DNA of 64,000 bases from positions 620,001 to 684,000 of the forward strand of contig CAVZIL010000008.1 in assembly GCA_963775505.1 (NCBI GenBank). Reading direction: 5' to 3'. The stretch is from JAIBJN01 sp963775505 (GTDB lineage Bacteria > Actinomycetota > Thermoleophilia > Gaiellales > Gaiellaceae). The translations under genes were made by a program, and so were the position numbers. Below the pieces are notes generated by a model. That model searched no databases, had not been told where the DNA came from, and worked only from the letters and a program-made list of their open reading frames with translations. Position 1 is the stretch's first letter; every line of letters begins with the position of its first letter. Shown here in pieces: positions 1 to 7,818 of the stretch.

Positions 1-764
1 ATCGGCACCGAGGCCCTCTCGGTGGTGGTGCGGCGGACGGTCGCATCGGACGGGACCGAGAGCGTCACGTTCCGAGCAGGCTCCACGACCAGGTCGCCGG
101 AGAGGCGGAGCCTGATGATCCTCAGCCGGATGCGTTGCGGGTCGGTCTCGAGGTTGGTCTCGATGACCCTGCCCCGAATGCGCAGCCAGGCGGTGTCCGC
201 TTCGCCGCTCAACGGGCGCGGATAGAGGTGCTTGTGCGCCCGCCGGAGGTGGTTGTACGGCGAGACCGCCCGGCCTCCGTTCGGGTGCAGCTCGAAGTGG
301 AGGTGCGACGCGATCCCGTTCGCGTCGCCGGAGTCGCCGACGTAGGCGATGAGCTGGCCGGCGCGCACCCTCTGGTTCGATTGGAGCCCGCGGGCGTAGG
401 CGATCCCGTTCCTGCAGCCGCCGCGGTTGTCGTTCCGGAGCGTCCTGTCGTTGTTCAGGTGGATGTACATGTAGGTCGTACCGCTCCGGCCGTAGAGATA
501 GAGCATGCAGCCGGCCGCCGAGGAGCGCCTGTACTTGAGGACGCGGCCGGACTCGACGGCGACGACGGGGGATCGCTTCGCGGCCATGAGGTCGTTGCCC
601 TGATGGCGGCCGCTGCCCCGCGGGTCACCGAAGTCGTCCACGTATGAGGTCTCCGCGACGATCGGGAAGACGAGGCGCGGCACCTCGGCGCCCGCCGTCC
701 CCGCGAGGGCTCCTGCGGAAAGGAGGGCGAGAAGGGCTGCGGCTGTCGTCCGGTGGCGGCTCAT
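1..764 (-). CDS. M23 family metallopeptidase, N-terminal part (cut by left window edge)
   Basis: This is a secreted zinc peptidase of the LytM/M23 type, which cleaves peptidoglycan cross-links or acts as a regulatory LytM domain. The frame runs open from an ATG at 764 to the window edge, giving 254 codons without a stop. Residues 1-26 form a signal peptide with an Ala-rich core ending near AGTAGA. The zinc site is visible: HQGND (His54, Asp58) and HLHFE (His154, His156), which match the family HxxxD and HxH motifs. The region after about residue 180 resembles no domain I recognise. It is transcribed divergently from etfB. The protein continues beyond the window, so its full length is unknown. 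Confidence 0.88.
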   Translation of the reverse strand, partial: MSRHRTTAAALLALLSAGALAGTAGAEVPRLVFPIVAETSYVDDFGDPRGSGRHQGNDLMAAKRSPVVAVESGRVLKYRRSSAAGCMLYLYGRSGTTYMYIHLNNDRTLRNDNRGGCRNGIAYARGLQSNQRVRAGQLIAYVGDSGDANGIASHLHFELHPNGGRAVSPYNHLRRAHKHLYPRPLSGEADTAWLRIRGRVIETNLETDPQRIRLRIIRLRLSGDLVVEPARNVTLSVPSDATVRRTTTERASVP

Positions 765-872
765 GTGAGCGGTCCAACGTTCCGGTGCGGCGCCTCGAAG
801 GCGCGGAGACTAGCAGAGCCTTCGGCACGAACGTGGAAAGACTTGAGATCCCGGAGAACCGAGGCCGCTCGA

Positions 873-878
873 TAGGAT
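873..878 (+). promoter_or_regulatory. Candidate -10 box (TAGGAT) of etfB
   Basis: TAGGAT fits the TANNNT pattern and ends 9 bases before the GTG start of etfB. A transcript starting 7-9 bases downstream would have almost no leader. No good -35 box is visible. Confidence 0.4.
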
Positions 879-887
879 CCGCCCCCG

Positions 888-1667
888 GTGAAGCTCGCCG
901 TCTGCGTCAAGGAGGTACCGGAGGCGTCCGCACGCACGCGGATCGACCCGGGCACGCTCAGGCTGGACCGCAGCGGCCCGGCCGCGCTCAACCCGTTCGA
1001 CGCCCATGCGCTCGAAGAAGCGCTCCGGATCAAGGAGGGGAGCGGCGAAGCGGAGGTGGTCGCGATCATGGTCGCGCCGCCGAGGGCCGCCGACTCCCTC
1101 CGCAAGGCGCTGGCGATCGGCGCCGACCGCGCCGTCCACGTCGCCGACGACAGCCTCGCGGGCTCCGACCTGGTCGCCATGGCCCGCGTGCTCGCGAAGG
1201 CCGTCGAGCGCGAGGAACCCGACCTCGTCCTGCTCGGCCAGCAGGGAGCGGACTCCGACGGAGCGGTGCTCTGGTCGGCCTTGGCCGACCTGCTGCGGCT
1301 GCCGGTCGTCTCGCAGGCGGCCAGCCTCGAGCTCGGCGACGGGAGGGTCGCCGTCAAGCGTCAGACGGAGTACGGCTACGACGTGATCGAGACCCCGCTC
1401 CCGGCGGTCGTCGCCGTGTCGGACGCGATCAACGAGCCGCGCTACCCCTCCCTGAAGGGGATCATGGGCGCGAAGAAGAAGCCGTTCGAGACACTCGCCG
1501 CCGGCGACCTGGGCGTGGCGGCCGAGGGGATCGGAGAGCCCGGCTCGCGCACCGAGGTCCTCGCCCTCGCCGACCCGCCTTCGCGCGGGGAAGGGCTTCG
1601 CATCGAGGACGACGGCAGCGCGGCCGAGAAGATCGTCGACTACCTGTCGGAGCGGAAGCTCATCTAA
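888..1667 (+). CDS. etfB: Electron transfer flavoprotein subunit beta
   Basis: EtfB pairs with EtfA to form the soluble FAD carrier that takes electrons from acyl-CoA and related dehydrogenases and passes them to ETF-quinone oxidoreductase. The 259-residue length is normal. It opens with MKLAVCVKEVPE, the usual beta-subunit N-terminus, and carries the conserved SDAINEPRYPSLKGIMGAKKK segment in its C-terminal half (residues about 177-202, with the Arg-Tyr-Pro-Ser-Leu-Lys core). The GTG at 888 is chosen because it gives this N-terminus. etfA follows on the same strand after a 164-base gap, and the ETF-quinone oxidoreductase after that, so the three form an electron-transfer module. Confidence 0.95.
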   Translation: MKLAVCVKEVPEASARTRIDPGTLRLDRSGPAALNPFDAHALEEALRIKEGSGEAEVVAIMVAPPRAADSLRKALAIGADRAVHVADDSLAGSDLVAMARVLAKAVEREEPDLVLLGQQGADSDGAVLWSALADLLRLPVVSQAASLELGDGRVAVKRQTEYGYDVIETPLPAVVAVSDAINEPRYPSLKGIMGAKKKPFETLAAGDLGVAAEGIGEPGSRTEVLALADPPSRGEGLRIEDDGSAAEKIVDYLSERKLI

Positions 1668-1695
1668 GTGGCTCCCCCGACGGCACCTCTCGGCA

Positions 1696-1721
1696 CCTGG
1701 CGGCTGCAAACCGGCGCCAGG
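1696..1721 (+). other. Stem-loop in the etfB-etfA gap
   Basis: Arms CCTGGCG (1696-1702) and CGCCAGG (1715-1721) are perfectly complementary over 7 bp with a 12-base loop. There is no following T run, so a classical terminator is unlikely; an mRNA stability or attenuation element is possible. Confidence 0.35.
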
Positions 1722-1740
1722 CGTCGTCCTCAGTCGCGCA

Positions 1741-1757
1741 CAGGCTCGTCGAGCCTG
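1741..1757 (+). other. Second stem-loop in the etfB-etfA gap
   Basis: Arms CAGGCTC (1741-1747) and GAGCCTG (1751-1757) form a perfect 7-bp stem with a 3-base loop. Together with the hairpin 20 bases upstream it makes a structured spacer between two genes that are usually almost contiguous. Confidence 0.35.
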
Positions 1758-1831
1758 CACGCTCCCTGCGTCCTAGCCCGGCTTGGTTTTCGCGCGCCAG
1801 GTATCCAAGAATGCCGCCGGAGGAGCCACTG

Positions 1832-2791
1832 ATGCCGACGCTCGTCTTCCTCGAGGATCACGAGGGCGAGCTCGTCAGGGGCTCGCTCGGGGTGCTCTCG
1901 AAGGCGGCGCAGCTGGGCGGCGACGTCGCTGCGGTCGTGGCCGGCTCCGGCGTGACTGAGCTGGCGCCGGGGGCGGGGCGCTTCGGAGCCGCGAAGGTCT
2001 ACGTGGCCGACGATCCCGCGCTCGCCGCGCCGCTCCCCCAGCCGCGCGTGGACGTCCTCGCCGGCCTCGTCAGAGCGAAGGGCTTCGACACCGTGCTCTT
2101 CGGCTCGTCGGTCCTCTCGGCCGACGTCGCCGCCGGCCTCGCCGCGCGTCTCGGCGCCGGCCTCAACTGGGATCTGGTCGACCTTGAGCTCCGCGACGGG
2201 ACGCTCGTCGGCAAGCGGCCTGCGCTCCAGGACTCCGTCTACGTCGACGTCGGCTGGAAGGGAGTGCCGCGCCTGGCGCTCGTCCGCTCCGGGACCTTCG
2301 AGCCCGTCGAGAGCGGAGGCGAGGCGGCGGTCGAGGAGGTGGTCGTCGAGCTCGAGGAGTTCTCGACGCAGGCGGTCATGCTCGAGCGCGCGCACGCCGA
2401 GAGCGAAGGCCCGTCCATCGAGGAGGCGGACGTGATCGTCGCCGGCGGCCGGGGGCTCGGCGACCCCGCCAAGTTCGCGCTCGTGGAGGAGCTCGCCCAG
2501 GCGCTGGGCGGCGCCGTCGCGGCGACGCGCGCCGTCGTGGACGCCGGCTGGTACCCGTATGCCACCCAGGTCGGTCAGACCGGCAAGACGGTGGCGCCGA
2601 AGCTCTACGTCGCCTGCGGGATCTCCGGCGCGATCCAGCACAAGGTGGGGATGCAAGCGTCCGGGACGATCGTCGCCATCAACAAGGACCCGAACGCCCC
2701 CATCTTCGAGTACGCGGACGTGAGCGTGGTCGGCGACCTGCACCAGATCGTCCCCAGGCTGACCGAGCTCGTGAAGGAACGTCGAGGATGA
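1832..2791 (+). CDS. etfA: Electron transfer flavoprotein subunit alpha
   Basis: EtfA is the FAD-binding partner of EtfB. The start at 1832 is chosen over the in-frame ATG at 1811 because it follows a GGAGGAG ribosome site (1818-1824) and yields the typical N-terminus MPTLVFLEDHEGELV; the frame stays open far upstream without meaning. The 319-residue protein has the N-terminal alpha/beta domain followed by the C-terminal FAD domain: GGRGLGDP (near residue 207), YATQVGQTGKTVAPKLY and CGISGAIQHKVGM (near 265-280), all standard for the family. The stop overlaps the start of the ETF-quinone oxidoreductase gene by 4 bases (ATGA), so the two are translationally coupled. Confidence 0.95.
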   Translation: MPTLVFLEDHEGELVRGSLGVLSKAAQLGGDVAAVVAGSGVTELAPGAGRFGAAKVYVADDPALAAPLPQPRVDVLAGLVRAKGFDTVLFGSSVLSADVAAGLAARLGAGLNWDLVDLELRDGTLVGKRPALQDSVYVDVGWKGVPRLALVRSGTFEPVESGGEAAVEEVVVELEEFSTQAVMLERAHAESEGPSIEEADVIVAGGRGLGDPAKFALVEELAQALGGAVAATRAVVDAGWYPYATQVGQTGKTVAPKLYVACGISGAIQHKVGMQASGTIVAINKDPNAPIFEYADVSVVGDLHQIVPRLTELVKERRG

Positions 2792-4488
2792 GCGTCAAGC
2801 CCGCCGACTTCCCGCCGCCGTTCGACTGGCGCGAGTTCGTCGCCGAGCCGACCGACCCGCCGGACGAGAGGATCGACGTCGGGGTGCTGATCGTGGGCGG
2901 GGGGCCCGCGGGCCTCGCCGCGGCGATCCGGACGGGGCAGCTCCTCGAGGAGCGTCCCGAGATCCGCGAGCAGCTGGGCGACGTGCCGGTCGCGCTGGTC
3001 GAGAAGGGGCGCGCGCCGGGCGCGCACCTTCTCTCGGGCGTCGTCGTCAACCCGCGCGCCTTCCGCGAGCTCTTCCCCGGCATGGTCACCGAGGACATGC
3101 CCTTCCGGGCGCCGGTGATCCGCGAGGGGGTGTACTTCCTGACGCCCAAGCGGCACCTGCGCGTCCCCGCGCCGCCGACGATGTGGAACCACAACCACTA
3201 CGTCGCCTCGCTCTCCGAGGTCGGCCGCTGGCTTGCCGAGAAGGCGGAGGAGGTGGGCGTCACGCTCGTCCCCGAGACGTCGGCGCGGACCCTCCTCGTC
3301 GACGGCGGCCGCGTCGTCGGCGTCCGCACCGGGGACAGAGGGCGCGGCAAGGAGGGCGAGGAGCTGCCCAACTACGAGCCCGGCTCCGACATTCGCGCGC
3401 GGGTGACGATCCTGGCCGAGGGAACCCAGGGGCATCTGGCCGGCGTCGCGTCCCAGCGCTTCGGCCTGAGGTCGGCGCCGCAGGTCTACGCACTCGGCGT
3501 CAAGGAGGTATGGGAGGTCCCCAAGCCTCTGAACCGCGTGATCCACACGATGGGCTGGCCCCTCCGCCCGGGCAAGCGGTACCGCGAGTTCGGCGGCAGC
3601 TTCATCTACCCCCTCGGCGACGACAAGGTCGCCATCGGCATGGTGGTCGGGCTCGACTACACGGACGCCACCCTCTCCGTCCACGACCTGCTCCAGGAGC
3701 TGAAGACGCACCCCTTCGTCCGCGGCATCCTCGCCGGGGGGACGCGCGTGGCCTGGGGCGCGAAGACGATCCCCGAAGGCGGCTTCCAGGCCCTGCCCGA
3801 CCGTTTCTCCTTCCCCGGCGGGATGATCGTCGGGGACTCCGCTGGCTTCGTCAACGTCCCCGCGCTCAAGGGCGTCCACTACGGGATGAAGTCGGGGCTG
3901 TTGGCGGCCGAGGCCGCGTTCGAGGCTGTCGGACCGGGGAGCACCGCCTGGGTGCCGGGGGCGCTCGACGCGTACGACGAAGCGGTGCGTAGCAGCTACA
4001 TCTGGACAGACTTGCACCGGGTTCGCAACGCCCGGCCCGCGTTCCGCAACGGCTTCTACCGCGGCGCGCTGGTCGCGGGCATCTCGATCACCACGCTCGG
4101 CGCTTTCCCGCCGGGCACGAAGAAGCTCGAGCGCGACGCGGACGTGCCGGTGACCGTCGGCGACCGGGAGAAGGCGTACCCGTCCGCGGACGGGCAGCTC
4201 GTCTTCGACAAGCTCTCGAGCGTCTACCTGTCGGGAAACAAGACGCGCGACGACGCGCCGAGCCACATCCGCGTGGACACGAAGGTGCGGCGCGAGCTGG
4301 CCGAGGCCTGGGCGCACATGTGCCCGGCCCAGGTCTACGAGATCGGCGGCGAGGCGAGCCCCGCCGGGAACGTCGTCGACGTGGAGGTCACGGCCTCGAA
4401 CTGCATCCAGTGCGGCGCGATCACGGCGAAGGGCGGCCGGCTGACGCCGCCCGAGGGCGGGGACGGCCCGGAATACACCCAGATGTAG
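2788..4488 (+). CDS. Electron transfer flavoprotein-ubiquinone (quinone) oxidoreductase
   Basis: This membrane-associated flavoprotein passes electrons from reduced ETF to the quinone pool. The 566 residues include the Rossmann dinucleotide motif VGGGPAGLAAA (near residues 33-45), the substrate/quinone-binding body and a C-terminal ferredoxin-like region. Members of the family bind a 4Fe-4S cluster with four cysteines (CPAxVYE plus CxxCxxC). Here CPAQVYE and NCIQCGAI are present, but the position of the last cysteine is isoleucine, leaving three cysteines in this region. The final PEGGDGPEY motif is conserved. It sits directly after etfA with a 4-base overlap. The dehydratase gene follows within about 15 bases. 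Confidence 0.93.
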   Translation: MSVKPADFPPPFDWREFVAEPTDPPDERIDVGVLIVGGGPAGLAAAIRTGQLLEERPEIREQLGDVPVALVEKGRAPGAHLLSGVVVNPRAFRELFPGMVTEDMPFRAPVIREGVYFLTPKRHLRVPAPPTMWNHNHYVASLSEVGRWLAEKAEEVGVTLVPETSARTLLVDGGRVVGVRTGDRGRGKEGEELPNYEPGSDIRARVTILAEGTQGHLAGVASQRFGLRSAPQVYALGVKEVWEVPKPLNRVIHTMGWPLRPGKRYREFGGSFIYPLGDDKVAIGMVVGLDYTDATLSVHDLLQELKTHPFVRGILAGGTRVAWGAKTIPEGGFQALPDRFSFPGGMIVGDSAGFVNVPALKGVHYGMKSGLLAAEAAFEAVGPGSTAWVPGALDAYDEAVRSSYIWTDLHRVRNARPAFRNGFYRGALVAGISITTLGAFPPGTKKLERDADVPVTVGDREKAYPSADGQLVFDKLSSVYLSGNKTRDDAPSHIRVDTKVRRELAEAWAHMCPAQVYEIGGEASPAGNVVDVEVTASNCIQCGAITAKGGRLTPPEGGDGPEYTQM

Positions 4489-4502
4489 AAGCAGCCGCGG
4501 CC

Positions 4503-5429
4503 GTGATCAGCGGGCGCCTGCTCCGGACGCCGCTCCTCTCCTCGGAGACCCTGGGGCGCTCGTTCGGCGGCCGCGCCTTCCTCAAGGCCGAGCTGCTCCA
4601 GAAGGCGGGAAGCTTCAAGCCGCGCGGGGTGCTCACGAAGCTCGCGTCGTTGACTGCGGAGGAGCGGCGGCGAGGCGTGATCGCGGCCTCGGCGGGAAAC
4701 CACGCCGCCGCGCTCGCCTACGGCTCCGCGGTCGAGGGAATCGACTGCCTCGTCGTCATGTGGCAGGGAGCGAGCGAGGTCAAGCGCGCCGCGGCGCTCG
4801 GCTACGGCGCGACCGTCGACCAGGCGGCCGCCGGACCGGAGGAGGTCTTCGACCGCCTCGCCCGGCTCCGGGAGGAGACCGGGCGCGTGCTCGTCCACCC
4901 GTTCGACGACCCCCTCGTGATCGCCGGCCAGGGAACGGTGGGGCTCGAGATCGCGCAGGATCTGCCCGAGGTGGACGTCGTGGTCGTCCCTACCGGCGGC
5001 GGCGGTCTCGTGTCGGGCGTGGCGGTCGCCCTCCGGGGCAGGCGCGTGGTCGCGGTCGAGCCCGACGGGTCGGCGGCGCTCCACGAGGGCCTCGCCGCCG
5101 GAGCTCCGGTTCCGGTGTCGCCGAGGTCGATCGCGGACGGCCTCAACGCCCCGTTCGCGGGAGAGCTGGCGGTCCGGCTCGGGCTCGAGCTCGACGTCGA
5201 TTCGGTGCTGGTCACGGAGGAGGAGATCGAGGCCGGCTTCCGCTTTCTCTACGGGCGCGCGAAGCTCGCCGCGGAGCCGGCGGGGGCCGCGGGCGTCGCC
5301 GCGCTTCTGGCGGGGAAGATCCCGGGAATCGAGGGCGCCACGGTCGCCGTGGTCGTCTCGGGGGGCAACGTGGCCCCGGAAACGGCCTCTGGTATCCTCA
5401 AGCCCGTCCAGCGCCAGGCCGATTCATGA
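4503..5429 (+). CDS. PLP-dependent threonine/serine dehydratase family protein
   Basis: A fold-type II PLP enzyme that probably deaminates threonine or serine to a 2-keto acid; a serine racemase role cannot be excluded. Counting from the GTG at 4503 it has 308 residues, the size of short catabolic dehydratases without a regulatory ACT domain. The PLP lysine lies in GSFKPRG (Lys39), the substrate loop in AASAGNHAAA (near residue 60), and the phosphate-binding glycine loop in PTGGGGLVSG. A Ser-Gly-Gly-Asn segment close to the C-terminus completes the pattern. The frame is open further upstream into the ETF oxidoreductase gene, but that part is antisense to family logic. The stop overlaps the rpmE start by 4 bases. 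Confidence 0.85.
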   Translation: MISGRLLRTPLLSSETLGRSFGGRAFLKAELLQKAGSFKPRGVLTKLASLTAEERRRGVIAASAGNHAAALAYGSAVEGIDCLVVMWQGASEVKRAAALGYGATVDQAAAGPEEVFDRLARLREETGRVLVHPFDDPLVIAGQGTVGLEIAQDLPEVDVVVVPTGGGGLVSGVAVALRGRRVVAVEPDGSAALHEGLAAGAPVPVSPRSIADGLNAPFAGELAVRLGLELDVDSVLVTEEEIEAGFRFLYGRAKLAAEPAGAAGVAALLAGKIPGIEGATVAVVVSGGNVAPETASGILKPVQRQADS

Positions 5430-5650
5430 AGACCGACATCCATCCCGAGTACGTCCTCGCGACCGTCACGTGCTCCTGCGGGAACACGTTCCAGACCCGT
5501 TCCACCAAGGCCGAGCTTCATGTCGAGATCTGCTCCGAATGCCACCCCTTCTACACCGGCAAGCAGAAAGTCGTTGACACCGGCGGTCGCGTCGCGCGCT
5601 TCCAGAAGCGCCTCGAGAAGGCCGGCGCCAACCGCGCCAGCGAGCAGTAA
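5426..5650 (+). CDS. rpmE: 50S ribosomal protein L31 (zinc-binding type)
   Basis: L31 bridges the large and small ribosomal subunits. The 74-residue protein begins MKTDIHPEY, the family signature, and keeps the CSCG plus CSECHPFYTG cysteine pairs of the zinc-binding (C+) form. The ATG overlaps the dehydratase stop (ATGA). A TATCCT at 5393-5398 might be a separate -10 box. The longer open frame upstream of 5426 is a shadow of the dehydratase gene. Confidence 0.95.
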   Translation: MKTDIHPEYVLATVTCSCGNTFQTRSTKAELHVEICSECHPFYTGKQKVVDTGGRVARFQKRLEKAGANRASEQ

Positions 5651-5659
5651 GGAGCGGCC

Positions 5660-6574
5660 GTGAGCGCGCCGATCGGCGGCCAGGCGGTCCTGGAGGGCGT
5701 GATGATGCGCGGGCCGTCGGCGTGGTCGGTCGCCGTCCGCAAGCCCGACGGCGAGATCGCCGAGGTCAACCGGCCCATCTCCTCGTTCCTGCTCAAGCAC
5801 CGTTGGGCGCGCATCCCGGTCGTCAGGGGCGTCTTCGCGCTTGGCGAGTCGCTGGCGATCGGCTTCCGCGCTCTCGCCATCTCGGCGAACTACGCGGCGC
5901 AGGAGGAGGGTGAGGACGGCGAGGTCCAGACGGAGCTCTCGCGCGGGCAGCTGCTCTTCGCCTTCGGCCTCGCGATCGGCTTCGCGCTCCTCCTCTTCAA
6001 GGTCTCGCCGGCGCTGATCACGAGCTGGCTCCCGATCGACTCGACGGGGTGGTTCGTCGTCGTCGAGGGGCTCGTTCGCGTCACGATCTTCGTCCTCTAC
6101 CTCGTTGTCGTCGGCCTCCTGCCCGACCTGCGCCGCGTCTTCCAGTACCACGCTGCCGAGCACAAGGCGATCAACGCCTACGAGGCGGGCGACCCACTCG
6201 AGCCCGAGGTCGTCCAGCGCCACAGCCTCATCCACGTGCGCTGCGGCACGGCCTTCCTCCTGTACGTGATGGTGATCGCCATCTTCGTCTTTGCGTTCGT
6301 GGGTCAGCCGGGCTGGTTCTGGCTGATCGCCTCCCGGATCCTGCTCTTGCCGGTGATCGCCGGCATCGCCTACGAGGTGATCCGCTTCGCGGGCAAGCAT
6401 CCGGGGAACCCGATCCTGCGAACGATCCTCGCGCCGGGCCTCTGGCTCCAGCGCCTGACGACACGGGCGCCGTCCCTCGACCAGATCGAGGTCTCGATCC
6501 GCGCGCTCCACGAGGTTCTCCGCCTCGAGGGCCGGCTGACGCCGGAGGAGCGCAAGGTCGAGGTCATGGCCTAG
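5660..6574 (+). CDS. DUF1385 (YqhQ-type) membrane protein
   Basis: A conserved membrane protein of unknown function; relatives are often described as predicted metal-dependent enzymes. The 304 residues start with the family motif IGGQAVLEGVMMRGP. About four hydrophobic segments are visible (near residues 98-125, 132-155, 198-215 and 222-248). Between them lies YHAAEHKAINAYE, whose His and Glu residues are the conserved possible metal ligands, followed by RHSLIHVRCGTAFLL. An AAGGAGC ribosome site sits just before the GTG start. It lies between rpmE and prfA, a position this family occupies in many bacteria, suggesting a link to translation or the envelope that is not defined. Confidence 0.85.
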   Translation: MSAPIGGQAVLEGVMMRGPSAWSVAVRKPDGEIAEVNRPISSFLLKHRWARIPVVRGVFALGESLAIGFRALAISANYAAQEEGEDGEVQTELSRGQLLFAFGLAIGFALLLFKVSPALITSWLPIDSTGWFVVVEGLVRVTIFVLYLVVVGLLPDLRRVFQYHAAEHKAINAYEAGDPLEPEVVQRHSLIHVRCGTAFLLYVMVIAIFVFAFVGQPGWFWLIASRILLLPVIAGIAYEVIRFAGKHPGNPILRTILAPGLWLQRLTTRAPSLDQIEVSIRALHEVLRLEGRLTPEERKVEVMA

Positions 6575-6611
6575 CCGCTTCTGCCGGCGCGTTTCCAGCC
6601 CTTTCCGGGGC

Positions 6612-6617
6612 TATCCT
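6612..6617 (+). promoter_or_regulatory. Candidate -10 box (TATCCT) of prfA
   Basis: TATCCT matches TANNNT and ends 9 bases before the prfA ATG; no ribosome-binding sequence lies between. This fits a leaderless or nearly leaderless transcript. Confidence 0.4.
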
Positions 6618-6626
6618 GAGCCGGTC

Positions 6627-7685
6627 ATGACGGCCCAGATCGACAGCCTGGTCGACGAGCTCGAGCGTTCGTACTCGGAGGCGCAGGAGCGTATGAACGA
6701 CCCCGGGCTTTACTCGGACCGCAACGCCGCCGCGGACGCGGGGAGGCGCCTGAAGGAGCTGGAGGGCCCGCACAAGCTGGCGCAGGAATGGCGTGAGGCC
6801 CGTGACGACGCCGACGCCGCGCGCGCCGATCCCGACCTTCGCGAGCTCCTGCCCGAGCTGGAGGAGCGGCTGGAGAGCCTCGAGGAGGCGCTGAAGCTCG
6901 CGCTCGTCGAGCGGGACCCGAACGACGGGAAGGACGTCGTGGTCGAGATCAGGCAGGGCGCCGGCGGCGACGAGGCAGCGCTCTGGGCGGGCGACCTCTT
7001 CCGGATGCTCACGCGCTATGCGGAACGTCGCGGCTACCGGTGGGAGCCGCTCGGCTCCGGCCCGAACGACGGCGGCGGCTTCAAGGACGTCACCTTCGCC
7101 GTGAAGGGCGAGGGGGCGTACTCGGTCTTCAAGTTCGAGGGAGGGACCCATCGCGTGCAGCGCGTGCCCGAGACGGAGTCGCAGGGGCGGATCCACACGT
7201 CCACGGCGACGGTCGCGGTGATGCCGGAGGCCGAGGAGGTCGACGTCGAGCTCGACCAGAACGATCTCAAGATCGACGTCTACCGCTCGACAGGGCCCGG
7301 CGGGCAGAGCGTGAACACGACCGACTCGGCCGTGCGGATCACGCATCTCCCCACCGGGATCGTCGTCGCCATGCAGGACGAGAAGTCGCAGCTCCAGAAC
7401 AAGCAGAAGGCGCTGCGCGTCTTGCGCGCGCGCCTGCTCGAGGCGGAGCTGCGCCGCCAGCAAGAGGAGCTCTCGGCGCAACGCCGCTCGCAGATCGGAA
7501 GCGGCGACCGTGCGGAGAAGATCCGCACGTACAACTTCCCCGAGAACCGCGTCACCGATCACCGGATCAAGCTCACGGTCCACCGGCTGGACTCCGTCCT
7601 GGACGGGGACCTGGACGACCTCACCGAGGCGCTGACGGCCGAGGAGCGCCGGCGCGCGCTCGAGACGGCGGCGACCGCCTCGTGA
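6627..7685 (+). CDS. prfA: Peptide chain release factor 1
   Basis: RF1 ends translation at UAA and UAG. The 352 residues show the family layout: an N-terminal helical domain, the codon-recognition segment RVPETESQGRIHTS in which PET occupies the place of the RF1 PxT tripeptide, and the catalytic loop GPGGQSVNTTDSAVRITH with the GGQ that is methylated by PrmC. The gene for that methyltransferase lies just downstream. The TGA stop at 7683-7685 is also the first three bases of a two-hairpin repeat that fills the gap to prmC. Confidence 0.96.
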   Translation: MTAQIDSLVDELERSYSEAQERMNDPGLYSDRNAAADAGRRLKELEGPHKLAQEWREARDDADAARADPDLRELLPELEERLESLEEALKLALVERDPNDGKDVVVEIRQGAGGDEAALWAGDLFRMLTRYAERRGYRWEPLGSGPNDGGGFKDVTFAVKGEGAYSVFKFEGGTHRVQRVPETESQGRIHTSTATVAVMPEAEEVDVELDQNDLKIDVYRSTGPGGQSVNTTDSAVRITHLPTGIVVAMQDEKSQLQNKQKALRVLRARLLEAELRRQQEELSAQRRSQIGSGDRAEKIRTYNFPENRVTDHRIKLTVHRLDSVLDGDLDDLTEALTAEERRRALETAATAS

Positions 7686-7800
7686 GCGTCGCTCGCCTCC
7701 GGCTCGCTCCCGTGGGGGAAACCATGTTTCCCCCACGCGCCCCCTTCTTCGATGCAGTGAGGGAACCTCCCGGTTCCCTCACACACCCTCCACCGGCTCA
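7683..7800 (+). repeat. Two-hairpin interspersed repeat, copy A
   Basis: A roughly 117-bp sequence nearly identical to the reverse complement of 46140-46256, with about ten differences by hand alignment. Hairpin 1: GTGGGGGAAAC (7712-7722), loop CAT, GTTTCCCCCAC (7726-7736), a perfect 11-bp stem. Hairpin 2: GTGAGGGAACC (7757-7767), loop TCCC, GGTTCCCTCAC (7772-7782), also 11 bp and perfect. The repeat begins on the prfA stop codon and ends about 18 bases before prmC. It could act as an mRNA-processing, terminator-like or REP-type element. Confidence 0.8.
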
Positions 7801-7818
7801 CGCGCCGGGCGCCGCCGC

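Noticed and set aside
644..1831. Open upstream extension of etfA through etfB in another frame
   Set aside because: The etfA family N-terminus and a good ribosome site place the start at 1832; the upstream part is Arg/Gly-rich shadow sequence.
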